The notes beneath the pieces were generated by a model. That model was not told where the DNA came from. It worked only from the letters and a program-made list of their open reading frames with translations, and made no database searches. A DNA stretch of 7,005 nucleotides from Chthoniobacteraceae bacterium (lineage in GTDB: Bacteria; Verrucomicrobiota; Verrucomicrobiia; Chthoniobacterales; Chthoniobacteraceae): contig CANJYI010000149.1 in NCBI GenBank assembly GCA_947478975.1, forward strand, positions 1 to 7,005, given 5' to 3'. This document shows positions 1 to 6,659 of this stretch, one piece after another. The translations under genes were made by a program, and so were the position numbers. Every line of letters starts with the position of its first letter. Position 1 is the first letter of the stretch.

Positions 1-2
1 CA

Positions 3-467
3 AAGGCGCTTGGCTTCCAATTCACCGACACCGATCAAATTGTCGTTGAACGGGCCGGCCGCCAGATTTCCGACATCTTCGCGACCGACGGCGAGGCGGC
101 GTTCCGCGCCCTGGAGACCGAGGCTATCGAATCCCTCGCGCACCTGGCAGGGTATGTGGTTTCCACCGGCGGGGGTGCCGTTTTGTCGGAGCACAACAGA
201 CAGGCCCTGCGCGCCCTGGGGTTTGTGGTCTGCCTGACTGCCTCGGAAGACATTCTCTTTGAGCGGGTCGCGCGCAACTCGAAGCGGCCGCTGCTCCAGA
301 CCGAGAACCCGCGCGCCACCCTTTCAAAGCTCATCAGGGAACGCGCCGCCCTCTACGAGGCGGCCGCACACCACACCCTCGACACGTCCCTTTTGCAGCA
401 AACCGCCGCAGTCGAAGCGCTCGTCACCGCCGCAAGGCACGCCTTTGCGTGGACCCACTCGTCCTGA
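3..467 (+). CDS. aroK: Shikimate kinase, 3' part (5' end outside window)
   Basis: Shikimate kinase phosphorylates the 3-hydroxyl of shikimate with ATP, the fifth step of the cytoplasmic chorismate pathway. The open frame runs in from the left edge and stops at TGA 465-467, giving 154 visible codons. The visible part begins just before the shikimate-binding DTD motif (FTDTDQIVVERAGR). The central STGGGAV motif (near 159-179) is the GGG shikimate-binding loop. The segment with RVARNSKRPLL holds the arginine-rich LID region, and the adenine-binding and C-terminal helices follow. The N-terminal Walker A P-loop lies upstream of the window. An alternative reading as gluconate kinase or another NMP-kinase-like protein is unlikely, because the DTD, GGG and RPLL motifs occur together in the right order. 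Its last 19 bp overlap the start of the next gene, so the two are probably co-transcribed. aroK versus aroL cannot be distinguished here. Confidence 0.93.
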   Translation, partial: KALGFQFTDTDQIVVERAGRQISDIFATDGEAAFRALETEAIESLAHLAGYVVSTGGGAVLSEHNRQALRALGFVVCLTASEDILFERVARNSKRPLLQTENPRATLSKLIRERAALYEAAAHHTLDTSLLQQTAAVEALVTAARHAFAWTHSS

Positions 468-1501
468 AGCAGGCCATCAGTGAACACGCGGCCCAACTCG
501 GCTTTGACGCGTGCCGCTTCGCCCCGGCCGTCCGCCCCCCACATGCGGACGCATTTCTAGAATGGCTTGACCAAGGGCAGGCTGGGGAAATGGCTTGGCT
601 CGCCAAAAACGCCGACCGTCGCACGGACCCGCAGCTCGTGCTCCCCGGCGCCCGGACCGTCGTCATGGTGGCCAAAAGCTACGGCCACCCGCCGCCGCTC
701 GCGCATGGAGCCGCCTCCTCCTCCGATCCCGCGGCCTACCAAATCGCGCAGTACGCGTGGGGGGACGACTACCACGAAGTCCTCACCCCGCGCCTGCGGG
801 CGCTGGAGGAGATTTTGGCGGCCCATGGTGGCAGGCAGCGCAGCTATGTGGATACGGGCCCCGTTTTGGAGCGCGACTTTGCCGCCCTCTCGGGTTTGGG
901 CTGGCACGGCAAGAGCACGATGCTCATCTCCCAGCAACTGGGCGCCTTCTTTTTTCTGGGCGCCCTTCTGACCACGCTGGAGATCCCCGCCGACACCGCC
1001 GTTCCGGACCGCTGCGGCCGCTGCACCCGCTGCATCGACGTCTGCCCCACCGCCGCAATCACCGCCCCCCACAAACTCGACGCAAGGCGCTGCGTCTCCT
1101 ACCTCACCATAGAGCTCAAGGGCTCCATCCCCGAGGAATTGCGCCCCCTGCTGGGCAACCGCATCTACGGGTGCGACGACTGCGCCGCCGTCTGCCCCTG
1201 GAACCGCTTCGCCCAAGCCTCCTCGGAAGCGCGCTTCGCCGCCCGCCCCTTCGCACACGAATGGAGGTTGCGCGATTTTCTCGCACTGGACGACGCGGCT
1301 TTCCGCTCCCTGTTCAAAGACTCTCCCATCAAGCGGATTAAGCGCCACGGCTTCCTCCGCAACGTTTGCGTCGCCCTTGGCAACACGGGCACCCGCGAGG
1401 ATTTGGAACAGCTCCAAAAGGCTACGCTCGACCCCGAGCCCCTGATCTCCGAACACGCCCTCTGGGCCGTGGCTCAAATCACGGGCAGGCTTGCGGGTTG
1501 A
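449..1501 (+). CDS. queG: Epoxyqueuosine reductase QueG
   Basis: QueG reduces epoxyqueuosine to queuosine at tRNA position 34, the last step of queuosine synthesis, using cobalamin and two [4Fe-4S] clusters in the cytoplasm. The 350-residue product has the family's usual length. The N-terminal cobalamin-binding domain (about 1-180) contains YVDTGPVLERDFA (133-145), where D135 fits the conserved catalytic aspartate, and the signature GLGWHGKSTMLI (149-160). A ferredoxin-like domain follows, with CGRCTRCIDVCP (C189, C192, C195, C199) and, after C215, GCDDCAAVCPWN (C242, C245, C249); these eight cysteines suit two clusters. The last 50 or so residues look like a HEAT-type helical repeat, as in other QueG proteins. 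The GTG start at 449 is chosen because homologous sequence (LKQAISEHAAQLGFDACRF) begins immediately after it and the next Met is far inside the domain. An AAGG 11 nt upstream could be the ribosome-binding site. The gene overlaps the end of aroK by 19 bp. Confidence 0.95.
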   Translation: MDPLVLKQAISEHAAQLGFDACRFAPAVRPPHADAFLEWLDQGQAGEMAWLAKNADRRTDPQLVLPGARTVVMVAKSYGHPPPLAHGAASSSDPAAYQIAQYAWGDDYHEVLTPRLRALEEILAAHGGRQRSYVDTGPVLERDFAALSGLGWHGKSTMLISQQLGAFFFLGALLTTLEIPADTAVPDRCGRCTRCIDVCPTAAITAPHKLDARRCVSYLTIELKGSIPEELRPLLGNRIYGCDDCAAVCPWNRFAQASSEARFAARPFAHEWRLRDFLALDDAAFRSLFKDSPIKRIKRHGFLRNVCVALGNTGTREDLEQLQKATLDPEPLISEHALWAVAQITGRLAG

Positions 1502-1512
1502 ACGTTCACGCT

Positions 1513-1526
1513 CGCCTTTGAAGGCG
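1513..1526. terminator. Possible weak bidirectional terminator between queG and glpX
   Basis: The 55-bp gap between the convergent stops of queG and glpX holds one short inverted repeat: CGCCT (1513-1517) pairs with AGGCG (1522-1526) around a 4-nt loop. No run of T or A follows on either strand, so a classic intrinsic terminator is not supported. The call rests on position alone. Confidence 0.3.
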
Positions 1527-1556
1527 GGACGGACGCACACACCCCGCCGCGCAGCC

Positions 1557-2621
1557 TCACAGTTTCCTGTCGCTCCGAGCGCTGCGCAGATGGATCGTCT
1601 TGTGTTCGAGATCGTGGATGGCCCGGATGTAGCGGACGGTGCGGCTGCGGGCCCGCATGAGAATGGAAGTGGTTGTCGCCTTTTTTCCGGTGACCTTCAC
1701 CCCGGGCAGCAACGGACTGTCGCTGATGCCCGTGGCACAAAAGATGGAGCTGTCCCCGCTCACCAAATCGTCCACCTCGTAAACTCGTTCCAACTCGGAG
1801 GCACCCACCTCCGCAGCAATGCTGGCGGCCTCCGCCGCATCCTTGGGCCACATCTGGAGCAACATGCCGCCGCCCATTGCCTTGAGGGCGGCCGCCGTGA
1901 GAATCCCCTCGGGAGACCCGCCTACTCCGTAATAAAGGTCCACCCCGGAATCCATCAGCGAAGGCGAGACCGCCGCCGTGATGTCCCCGTCGGAGATGAG
2001 GCGCAGGGCAGCTCCCGAGCGGCGCACCTGATGGATGATGTCGGCATGCCGCGGCCGGTTCATGGTCATCACCACCAGCTCGGGCACGCGCTTTCCAAGC
2101 GCCTCGGCGACGAGCCCGAGCGTGTGTTCGAGCGGGGCATCCAGCCGCAGGGGTTCCATCCCCTGCGCAATCGCCTGCACAACGGCCGGACCATACGCAA
2201 GTTTCATGGAATAAAAGGCGGGCAGGTTTCTCATCGCACGCGTGTTGCCGGAGTGCGTCTGGCTGGCGGCCATCACGGAGATCGAGTTCGGGAGCCCGTT
2301 TGCAATGTTCGAGGTCCCGTCGATCGGGTCGAGGGCGATGTCAAAACTCGGCGCCCCCGGCTTCCAAGTCCCCAGGTGTTCGCCCAGAAAAATACCCGGA
2401 GCGTTGTCCTTGATACCCTCTCCGATAACGACTTCCCCGCAGACATCCACCAGGTCGAACACCCCGTAGATGGCGTCGCAAGCGGCCTCGTCAGCCTTCT
2501 CCTTTTCCCCGCGGCCCAGCCAGGCGAGGGAATTGAGCGCCGCATTTTCAGTAGCCCGAACAAACTCAAATTCAATGGTCCGTTCGGCGTCGCTTACAGA
2601 TAGGGAAACTGGATGGTGCAT
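1557..2621 (-). CDS. glpX: Fructose-1,6-bisphosphatase class II (GlpX)
   Basis: Class II fructose-1,6-bisphosphatase hydrolyses fructose-1,6-bisphosphate to fructose-6-phosphate, the committed step of gluconeogenesis, in the cytoplasm; related enzymes in some bacteria also act on sedoheptulose-1,7-bisphosphate. The 354-residue product is close to the family length. Motifs appear in the expected order: KADEAACDA (D43), VIGEGIKDNAP (E68), LDPIDGTSNIA (D98, D101, T103), ISDGDI (209-214) and GVGGSPEG (E228). D43, E68, D98 and E228 match the metal ligands known in E. coli GlpX by local context, and T103 its catalytic threonine. All are present, so the enzyme should be active. The ATG at 2619-2621 puts the first conserved helix (EFVRATENAAL) at the usual distance from the N-terminus. 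An AGGAT about 11 nt upstream is a modest ribosome-binding site. The gene is convergent with queG and divergent from the oxidoreductase, so it is probably transcribed alone. A 370-codon frame on the opposite strand is an antisense shadow. Confidence 0.95.
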   Translation of the reverse strand: MHHPVSLSVSDAERTIEFEFVRATENAALNSLAWLGRGEKEKADEAACDAIYGVFDLVDVCGEVVIGEGIKDNAPGIFLGEHLGTWKPGAPSFDIALDPIDGTSNIANGLPNSISVMAASQTHSGNTRAMRNLPAFYSMKLAYGPAVVQAIAQGMEPLRLDAPLEHTLGLVAEALGKRVPELVVMTMNRPRHADIIHQVRRSGAALRLISDGDITAAVSPSLMDSGVDLYYGVGGSPEGILTAAALKAMGGGMLLQMWPKDAAEAASIAAEVGASELERVYEVDDLVSGDSSIFCATGISDSPLLPGVKVTGKKATTTSILMRARSRTVRYIRAIHDLEHKTIHLRSARSDRKL

Positions 2622-2843
2622 GAAGGAAACCCATCCTAGTCACCGAAGCGCCCTCGGGACAACCCCCCCTTGATCGGGAGTTCCCTGATCTTCAGGGGAC
2701 AAACCCGCGGTGGGGGGAATCCCTGCCGGTTTTGCGGCCCTGGCGTGGAGCCGCCCTTGTGGGCTCAGGCGGCCAGCTCTTAAAACAGCGGTTTGGCTAG
2801 CTGTCCTCTTGACCCAGACGGTTCAACCGCGAAACCTACACGG
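2622..2843. promoter_or_regulatory. Divergent intergenic region upstream of glpX and the oxidoreductase gene
   Basis: These 222 bp must carry the promoters for both divergent genes. No strong consensus promoter is visible. The best candidate for glpX, reading leftward, is TTGTCC (complement of 2657-2662), an 18-bp spacer and TAGGAT (complement of 2633-2638); it would give an almost leaderless message. The best rightward candidate is TTGTGG (2757-2762), 17 bp, TTAAAA (2780-2785), which is weak. A TTGACC at 2809-2814 lies too close to the start to have a good -10 box. Hairpins are possible at 2681-2699 (CCCTGA/TCAGGG around TCT, with outer wobble and A-T pairs). Around 2748-2773 the pairings GAGCC/GGCTC and GCCGCC/GGCGGC exclude each other. 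No coding frame is convincing. Confidence 0.4.
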
Positions 2844-4235
2844 ATGACCGAAACCCCTCAATCGTCTCCGTTCTCGCGCCGCGACTTTGTTAAGGCCGCG
2901 GGAGTTACTTTGGGCGCCTCTGCGCTTTCAGGCGTCAGCGTGCCGCACGTTTTTGCTCAGGGCAGCGACCAGTTGCGCATCGCCCTGATCGGCTGCGGCG
3001 GCCGCGGCACCGGTGCAGTGGTCAACGCGCTCAGCCAGGCCTGCAAGCCCAAGCTCGTTGCCATGTCGGACGTGTTCCAGCAGAAGCTGGACAACAGCTA
3101 CAAGTCCATCAAGGCGAAGTTCACCGACCAGGTCGACGTGCCGGAAGACCGCCGCTTCATCGGCTTTGACGGCTACAAGCACGCCATGGACGCGCTGCGC
3201 CCCGGGGACATCGCTATTTTCACCACCCCCCTCGCCTTCCGCTGGGTGCACTTCCAGTACGCCATCGAGAAGGGTCTCAACGTGTTCATGGAAAAGCCGG
3301 TCACCGCGGACGGCCCGACTTCGCGCCGGATGTTGGCGATGGCCAAGCAGGCCGACGCAAAGAACCTCAAGGTCGGGGTCGGCCTCATGTCGCGCCACAG
3401 CCACGCCATGCAGGAACTCCACAAGCGGATTCAGGACGGCGAGATCGGCGAGATCAACATGCTGCGCGGCTACCGCATGCAGGGAGTGATCGGCTCCGCC
3501 TTCTCCGAACCCTGGCCCGGCCAGCCCAGTGAGCTGCTGTGGCAGATTTCCCGGTTCCACAGTTTCCTGTGGGCTTCGGGCGGGGCCTTCAGCGACTTCT
3601 ACATCCACCATGTCGACCACCTTTGCTGGCTCAAAAACACCTGGCCGGTAAAGTGCCACGGCGTTGGTGGCCGCACCGTCAGGACCGCTCCCGGCGGTAA
3701 ACCCTGGGTCGACCAGAACTTTGATTCCTACTCGGTCGAGTACACCTTCGCAGACGGAACCAAGATGTTCCTCGACGGCCGCTGCATGAACGGCGCGCTC
3801 CCGCTCTACTCCAGCTACGCCCACGGCAGCAAGGGGATGGCGATTGTTTCCAAGAACGGCGACTGCGGCCGTCCCTCCAGCACCTACAAGGGCCAGAATC
3901 CCACGAAGGAAAACATGCTCTGGACCTCGCCCGATACGAAGATCCCGGACGACCCCTACTTCAACGAATGGCAGGACCTCACCGACGCGATCCTCAACAA
4001 CAAGCCTTACAACGAAGTGGAGCGCGGGGTCATGGCCAGCGTGGTCACCTCGATGGGCCGGTACGCGACCCACACGGCCCAGGAAGTCACCCTCGACGAG
4101 ATGCTCAACCATGAGCACGAGTACGCTCCCGGCGCTGACAAGTTTACGATGGACTCGCCCGCACCAGTGGTGGCCGATGCCAACGGGCTGTATCCGGTGC
4201 CCCAGCCGGGAATCAAGACCAAGCGCGAATTCTAG
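2844..4235 (+). CDS. Tat-exported Gfo/Idh/MocA-family oxidoreductase
   Basis: This is a 463-residue NAD(P)-dependent oxidoreductase of the Gfo/Idh/MocA family; the sugar or polyol substrate cannot be read from the sequence. The N-terminus carries a Tat signal, SRRDFVK (11-17), a hydrophobic stretch and a likely cleavage site after VFA (36-38), so the folded, cofactor-loaded enzyme is probably exported, as known for Zymomonas glucose-fructose oxidoreductase. The Rossmann fold begins with IALIGCGGRGTG (46-57, GxGxxG-type). The family's EKP motif is at 150-152, with K151 the probable catalytic lysine. The segment DFYIHHVDHLCW (251-262) supplies the His/Asp residues usual in the active site of Tat-type members, and the rest fits the family's C-terminal substrate domain. 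The ATG at 2844 is preferred over an in-frame TTG at 2793 because it places the twin arginines at a normal distance; no good ribosome-binding site precedes either. A strong terminator follows the stop. Confidence 0.9.
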   Translation: MTETPQSSPFSRRDFVKAAGVTLGASALSGVSVPHVFAQGSDQLRIALIGCGGRGTGAVVNALSQACKPKLVAMSDVFQQKLDNSYKSIKAKFTDQVDVPEDRRFIGFDGYKHAMDALRPGDIAIFTTPLAFRWVHFQYAIEKGLNVFMEKPVTADGPTSRRMLAMAKQADAKNLKVGVGLMSRHSHAMQELHKRIQDGEIGEINMLRGYRMQGVIGSAFSEPWPGQPSELLWQISRFHSFLWASGGAFSDFYIHHVDHLCWLKNTWPVKCHGVGGRTVRTAPGGKPWVDQNFDSYSVEYTFADGTKMFLDGRCMNGALPLYSSYAHGSKGMAIVSKNGDCGRPSSTYKGQNPTKENMLWTSPDTKIPDDPYFNEWQDLTDAILNNKPYNEVERGVMASVVTSMGRYATHTAQEVTLDEMLNHEHEYAPGADKFTMDSPAPVVADANGLYPVPQPGIKTKREF

Positions 4236-4246
4236 GGCGCAGTCTG

Positions 4247-4260
4247 GTTTAGCGCTAAAC
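4247..4260. repeat. Perfect 14-bp palindrome after the oxidoreductase stop
   Basis: GTTTAGCGCTAAAC is a perfect inverted repeat with no loop, lying 11 bp after the oxidoreductase stop and 8 bp before the terminator stem. A loopless palindrome suits a dimeric DNA-binding protein better than an RNA hairpin, but no regulator can be named. Confidence 0.5.
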
Positions 4261-4268
4261 GCACAGAG

Positions 4269-4301
4269 GGTCCGCAGCTCCAAAGGCTGCGGACCTTTTT
4301 T
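4269..4301 (+). terminator. Intrinsic terminator after the oxidoreductase gene
   Basis: A perfect 10-bp GC-rich stem, GGTCCGCAGC (4269-4278) paired with GCTGCGGACC (4286-4295), encloses a 7-nt loop and is followed directly by six T (4296-4301). This is a textbook rho-independent terminator for the rightward transcript. It ends 16 nt before the first possible ATG of the next gene, so it may also limit transcription into that gene. Confidence 0.92.
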
Positions 4302-4317
4302 GTGTCTCCGGCGGGAA

Positions 4318-6591
4318 ATGGATTTGATGAAGCCCGAAAATGGACAGTCTGTGGGGATGCGAACTGTGCGACGTTTCTTGCTGTTGCTGGCTGTGGGAGC
4401 TGGATTGGAAGTGGCCGCATCCAGGGCCGCCTTGGCAGCGCCGGCGGCGGCGCAGTCCGGGATGCGAAGCGTGGCGGAGATCGCTGAGGCTACGCGGCCC
4501 TCGCTCGTGAAGATCACCCAAATTGGCAGGGAAGGAGAGTACGGCGTGGGCAGCGGGTTTGTAGTGCGCGAGGACGGGTTGATTGTGACAAACCGACATG
4601 TGATCGGAGAGGCCCGCCGGCTCAAGGTCGAGGGAAGCGACGGGCGGGTGCACGAGGTGGTGGAGGTCTTCGCCCACGATGCGAAACTGGACCTGGCCAT
4701 TCTGCGCGTGGCAACCAAGGGACTGAAGCCCTTGCGACTGGGGGATTCCCAACAGGCGAAACAGGGTGAGCCAATCGTGGCGATGGGAAACCCCGAGGGC
4801 CTCGCCTACAGCGTGGTCGAAGGGGTCATCTCCGAGGCGCAGCGGGATGTGGAGGGGCAGTCCATGATCCAGGTGGCCATCCCGATTGAACGGGGCAACA
4901 GCGGCGGCCCACTGCTGGACCGCGAAGGCCGCGTCCTCGGGGTGCTGACCCTCAAGTCCGCACGCACTGAAAACCTGGGGTTTGCGATGCCCTCAGCTGC
5001 GCTCAAAAAGCTCTTGGAAAAGCCCAACCCCATCCCGATGGAGCGCTGGCTCACCATAGGCGTCTTGAATCCCCGCTTTTGGACGACGGTCATGGGCGCG
5101 CAGTGGACCCAACGGGCCGGGGTGGTGCAGGTGGCGCAGAGCGGGGACGGGTTTGGGGGGCGCGCCCTGTGCTTGTGGAACGACAAGCCGGAGGAGGCCA
5201 GGTTCGAGGCGTCGGTGAGCGTGCGCCTCGCGGACGAGGCTGGGGCGGCCGGACTCGCGTTTTGTGCGGATGGCGGCGCGAGGCATTACGGTTTTTATCC
5301 GACAGGCGGGCGCCTGCGCCTGACCCGGTTTGACGGACCGGACGTGTTTTCGTGGAAAATCCTGCGCGAGCTGGATTCCGACGCGTACCGTCCCGGGGAC
5401 TGGAACACCTTGCGGGTGAGGGTGGAAGGGGCCAGGATTCAGTGCTTTGTAAACGGGACGCAAGTGTTGGAGTTGGAGGATGCCGGAATGCGGGGCGGAC
5501 TCGCGGGGCTGTGCAAGTTCCGGAAGACGGCCGCGAATTTCAAAGACTTCCGCACGGGGGAGGATGTGTCGGAGAAGCGGCTGTCCCCGGCCGTGGAGGG
5601 AGGCTTGCGCGAAGCGGTGGAGGGGTTGCGCGCCGGAAAACTGTCGCGGGAGGCTGCGTTTGATTCGCTCAGCAAAGAGCGGGATTCGAGCCGGAGGCTG
5701 CTCAGCGAGAAAAGTGCGGCGTTGGAAAAAGAGGCCGCGCTGCTGCGGGTTTTCGCGACCGAGCTGCACCAGCGCACGGTGCGCGCGGAGCTTTCGGCGG
5801 AATTGGCGCTACCCGATGCCGAGGCAGACCTGCTGCGCTGCGCCCTGTTGCTGTCCAAGCACGACAACCCGGATCTGGACGTGGCCGCCTACGAGCGGGG
5901 CGTCGAACAAATGGTGCGGGAACTCAAAACCGATGCGGACATCGCCGCCGGGACGGGGGTGGCGGTGCGCCGGCTTAACCGGTATCTTTTTGAGGAGAAC
6001 GGTTTTCACGGAAGCCGTAGCGACTATGGGAACCCGTCCAACAGCTATTTGAACGAGGTGCTGGACGACCGGGAAGGGCTGCCCATCACCCTTTCGGTGT
6101 TGTACATCGAACTGGCACGCAGGCTCGGAATTCCAGGCATCTCGGGAATTCCTCTGCCCGGGCGTTTCATGGTGGGCTACCGCGAGGTGGAGGGAGGGGA
6201 GTACGCGCTGGTGGACGTTTACGAAGGCGGGCGTCTGCTGACCATGGAGGAAGGGGTGGCTGCGGTGAGCGCGGACGGGGTGGTGCCGGCGAGCGCGAAA
6301 CGGCCCTCACCGAAAAAGGACATTCTCTTGCGGATGGTGCGCAATCTTCTGGGGCCGCTCATGGACTCCCGCAACACGCCGAAGGAAGCGCTTCCCTACT
6401 TGGAAATGGTTCTGGCCCTGGATCCGGATGCGGCACGGGAGCGGTTTACACGCGCGTTTCTCCGGGAGGGGGCCGGGGAGCGGGCGGCCGCGGCGGAGGA
6501 TGTGCGTTGGATGCTGGAACACCTTCCCCCAGGGGTTGGGGAAGACAAGAGGGAAACCCTTGAGCAGTGGCTTGGGCGTTTGGAGCGGTAA
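4318..6591 (+). CDS. Secreted trypsin-like protease fused to jelly-roll and SirB1-like domains
   Basis: This is a 757-residue multidomain protein, predicted to be exported. A basic, hydrophobic signal peptide (RTVRRFLLLLAVGAG, about 15-29, then Ala-rich) precedes a trypsin/HtrA-type serine protease domain (about 50-235) with a complete triad: H94 in VTNRHVIG, D125 in KLDLAIL and S195 in RGNSGGP. No PDZ domain follows. Residues 265-413 look like a concanavalin-type jelly roll related to DUF1080/LamG modules (GDWNTLRVRVEG, then CFVNGTQVLEL). A charged, mostly helical linker spans about 417-495. Residues 500-650 match the SirB1/transglutaminase-like family (YGNPSNSYLNEVLDDREGLP, then ITLSVLYIELARRLG), and 686-736 resembles the TPR that often follows SirB1. 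Its PGHF motif reads PGRF (R616), so catalysis by that part is doubtful. ATG 4318 is the first start after the terminator; 4327 and 4357 are alternatives, the last giving a more typical short signal peptide. Function and substrates are unknown. Confidence 0.88.
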   Translation: MDLMKPENGQSVGMRTVRRFLLLLAVGAGLEVAASRAALAAPAAAQSGMRSVAEIAEATRPSLVKITQIGREGEYGVGSGFVVREDGLIVTNRHVIGEARRLKVEGSDGRVHEVVEVFAHDAKLDLAILRVATKGLKPLRLGDSQQAKQGEPIVAMGNPEGLAYSVVEGVISEAQRDVEGQSMIQVAIPIERGNSGGPLLDREGRVLGVLTLKSARTENLGFAMPSAALKKLLEKPNPIPMERWLTIGVLNPRFWTTVMGAQWTQRAGVVQVAQSGDGFGGRALCLWNDKPEEARFEASVSVRLADEAGAAGLAFCADGGARHYGFYPTGGRLRLTRFDGPDVFSWKILRELDSDAYRPGDWNTLRVRVEGARIQCFVNGTQVLELEDAGMRGGLAGLCKFRKTAANFKDFRTGEDVSEKRLSPAVEGGLREAVEGLRAGKLSREAAFDSLSKERDSSRRLLSEKSAALEKEAALLRVFATELHQRTVRAELSAELALPDAEADLLRCALLLSKHDNPDLDVAAYERGVEQMVRELKTDADIAAGTGVAVRRLNRYLFEENGFHGSRSDYGNPSNSYLNEVLDDREGLPITLSVLYIELARRLGIPGISGIPLPGRFMVGYREVEGGEYALVDVYEGGRLLTMEEGVAAVSADGVVPASAKRPSPKKDILLRMVRNLLGPLMDSRNTPKEALPYLEMVLALDPDAARERFTRAFLREGAGERAAAAEDVRWMLEHLPPGVGEDKRETLEQWLGRLER

Positions 6592-6623
6592 GGCGTTGTG
6601 GCCTTTGATTTTGCGTTTTTTTT
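6590..6623 (+). terminator. Possible intrinsic terminator after the protease gene
   Basis: AAGGC (6590-6594) pairs with GCCTT (6601-6605) around a 6-nt loop, starting inside the TAA stop. A T-rich stretch follows, ending in eight consecutive T (6616-6623). The stem is short and the T run sits 10 nt beyond it, so the call is tentative. Confidence 0.4.
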
Positions 6624-6637
6624 GGCTCGGGTGGATG

Positions 6638-6649
6638 CTCTCTAGAGAG
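6638..6649. repeat. Perfect 12-bp palindrome
   Basis: CTCTCTAGAGAG is a perfect loopless inverted repeat just right of the T-rich tract and left of the hairpin cluster. It may mark the boundary of that cluster or be chance; no function is assigned. Confidence 0.35.
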
Positions 6650-6659
6650 GGGGTAGGAC

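Noticed and set aside
557..1540. 327-codon minus-strand frame across queG, and a 248-codon plus-strand frame at 595-1341.
   Set aside because: Both are shadows of queG, whose iron-sulfur motifs settle the real frame; their translations are Arg/Pro- or Gly/Ala-rich and show no domain.
1491..2603. 370-codon plus-strand frame opposite glpX.
   Set aside because: glpX has all its catalytic motifs on the minus strand; the plus-strand translation shows none of any family.
2793..2843. In-frame TTG start 17 codons upstream for the oxidoreductase.
   Set aside because: It would put a non-conserved tail before the twin-arginine motif, and no ribosome-binding site supports it.
3844..4317. Upstream extension of the protease frame by 158 codons into the oxidoreductase gene.
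   Set aside because: The extension is Arg/Thr/Pro-rich shadow sequence overlapping the real oxidoreductase frame and crosses the terminator; the signal peptide shows that the true start lies at 4318-4357.
2928..4718. 596-codon open frame on the minus strand opposite the oxidoreductase and protease genes.
   Set aside because: It mirrors two well-recognised coding genes, gives low-complexity Val/Gly/Ala-rich sequence with no family motifs, and arises because GC-rich codons rarely form stops on the opposite strand.
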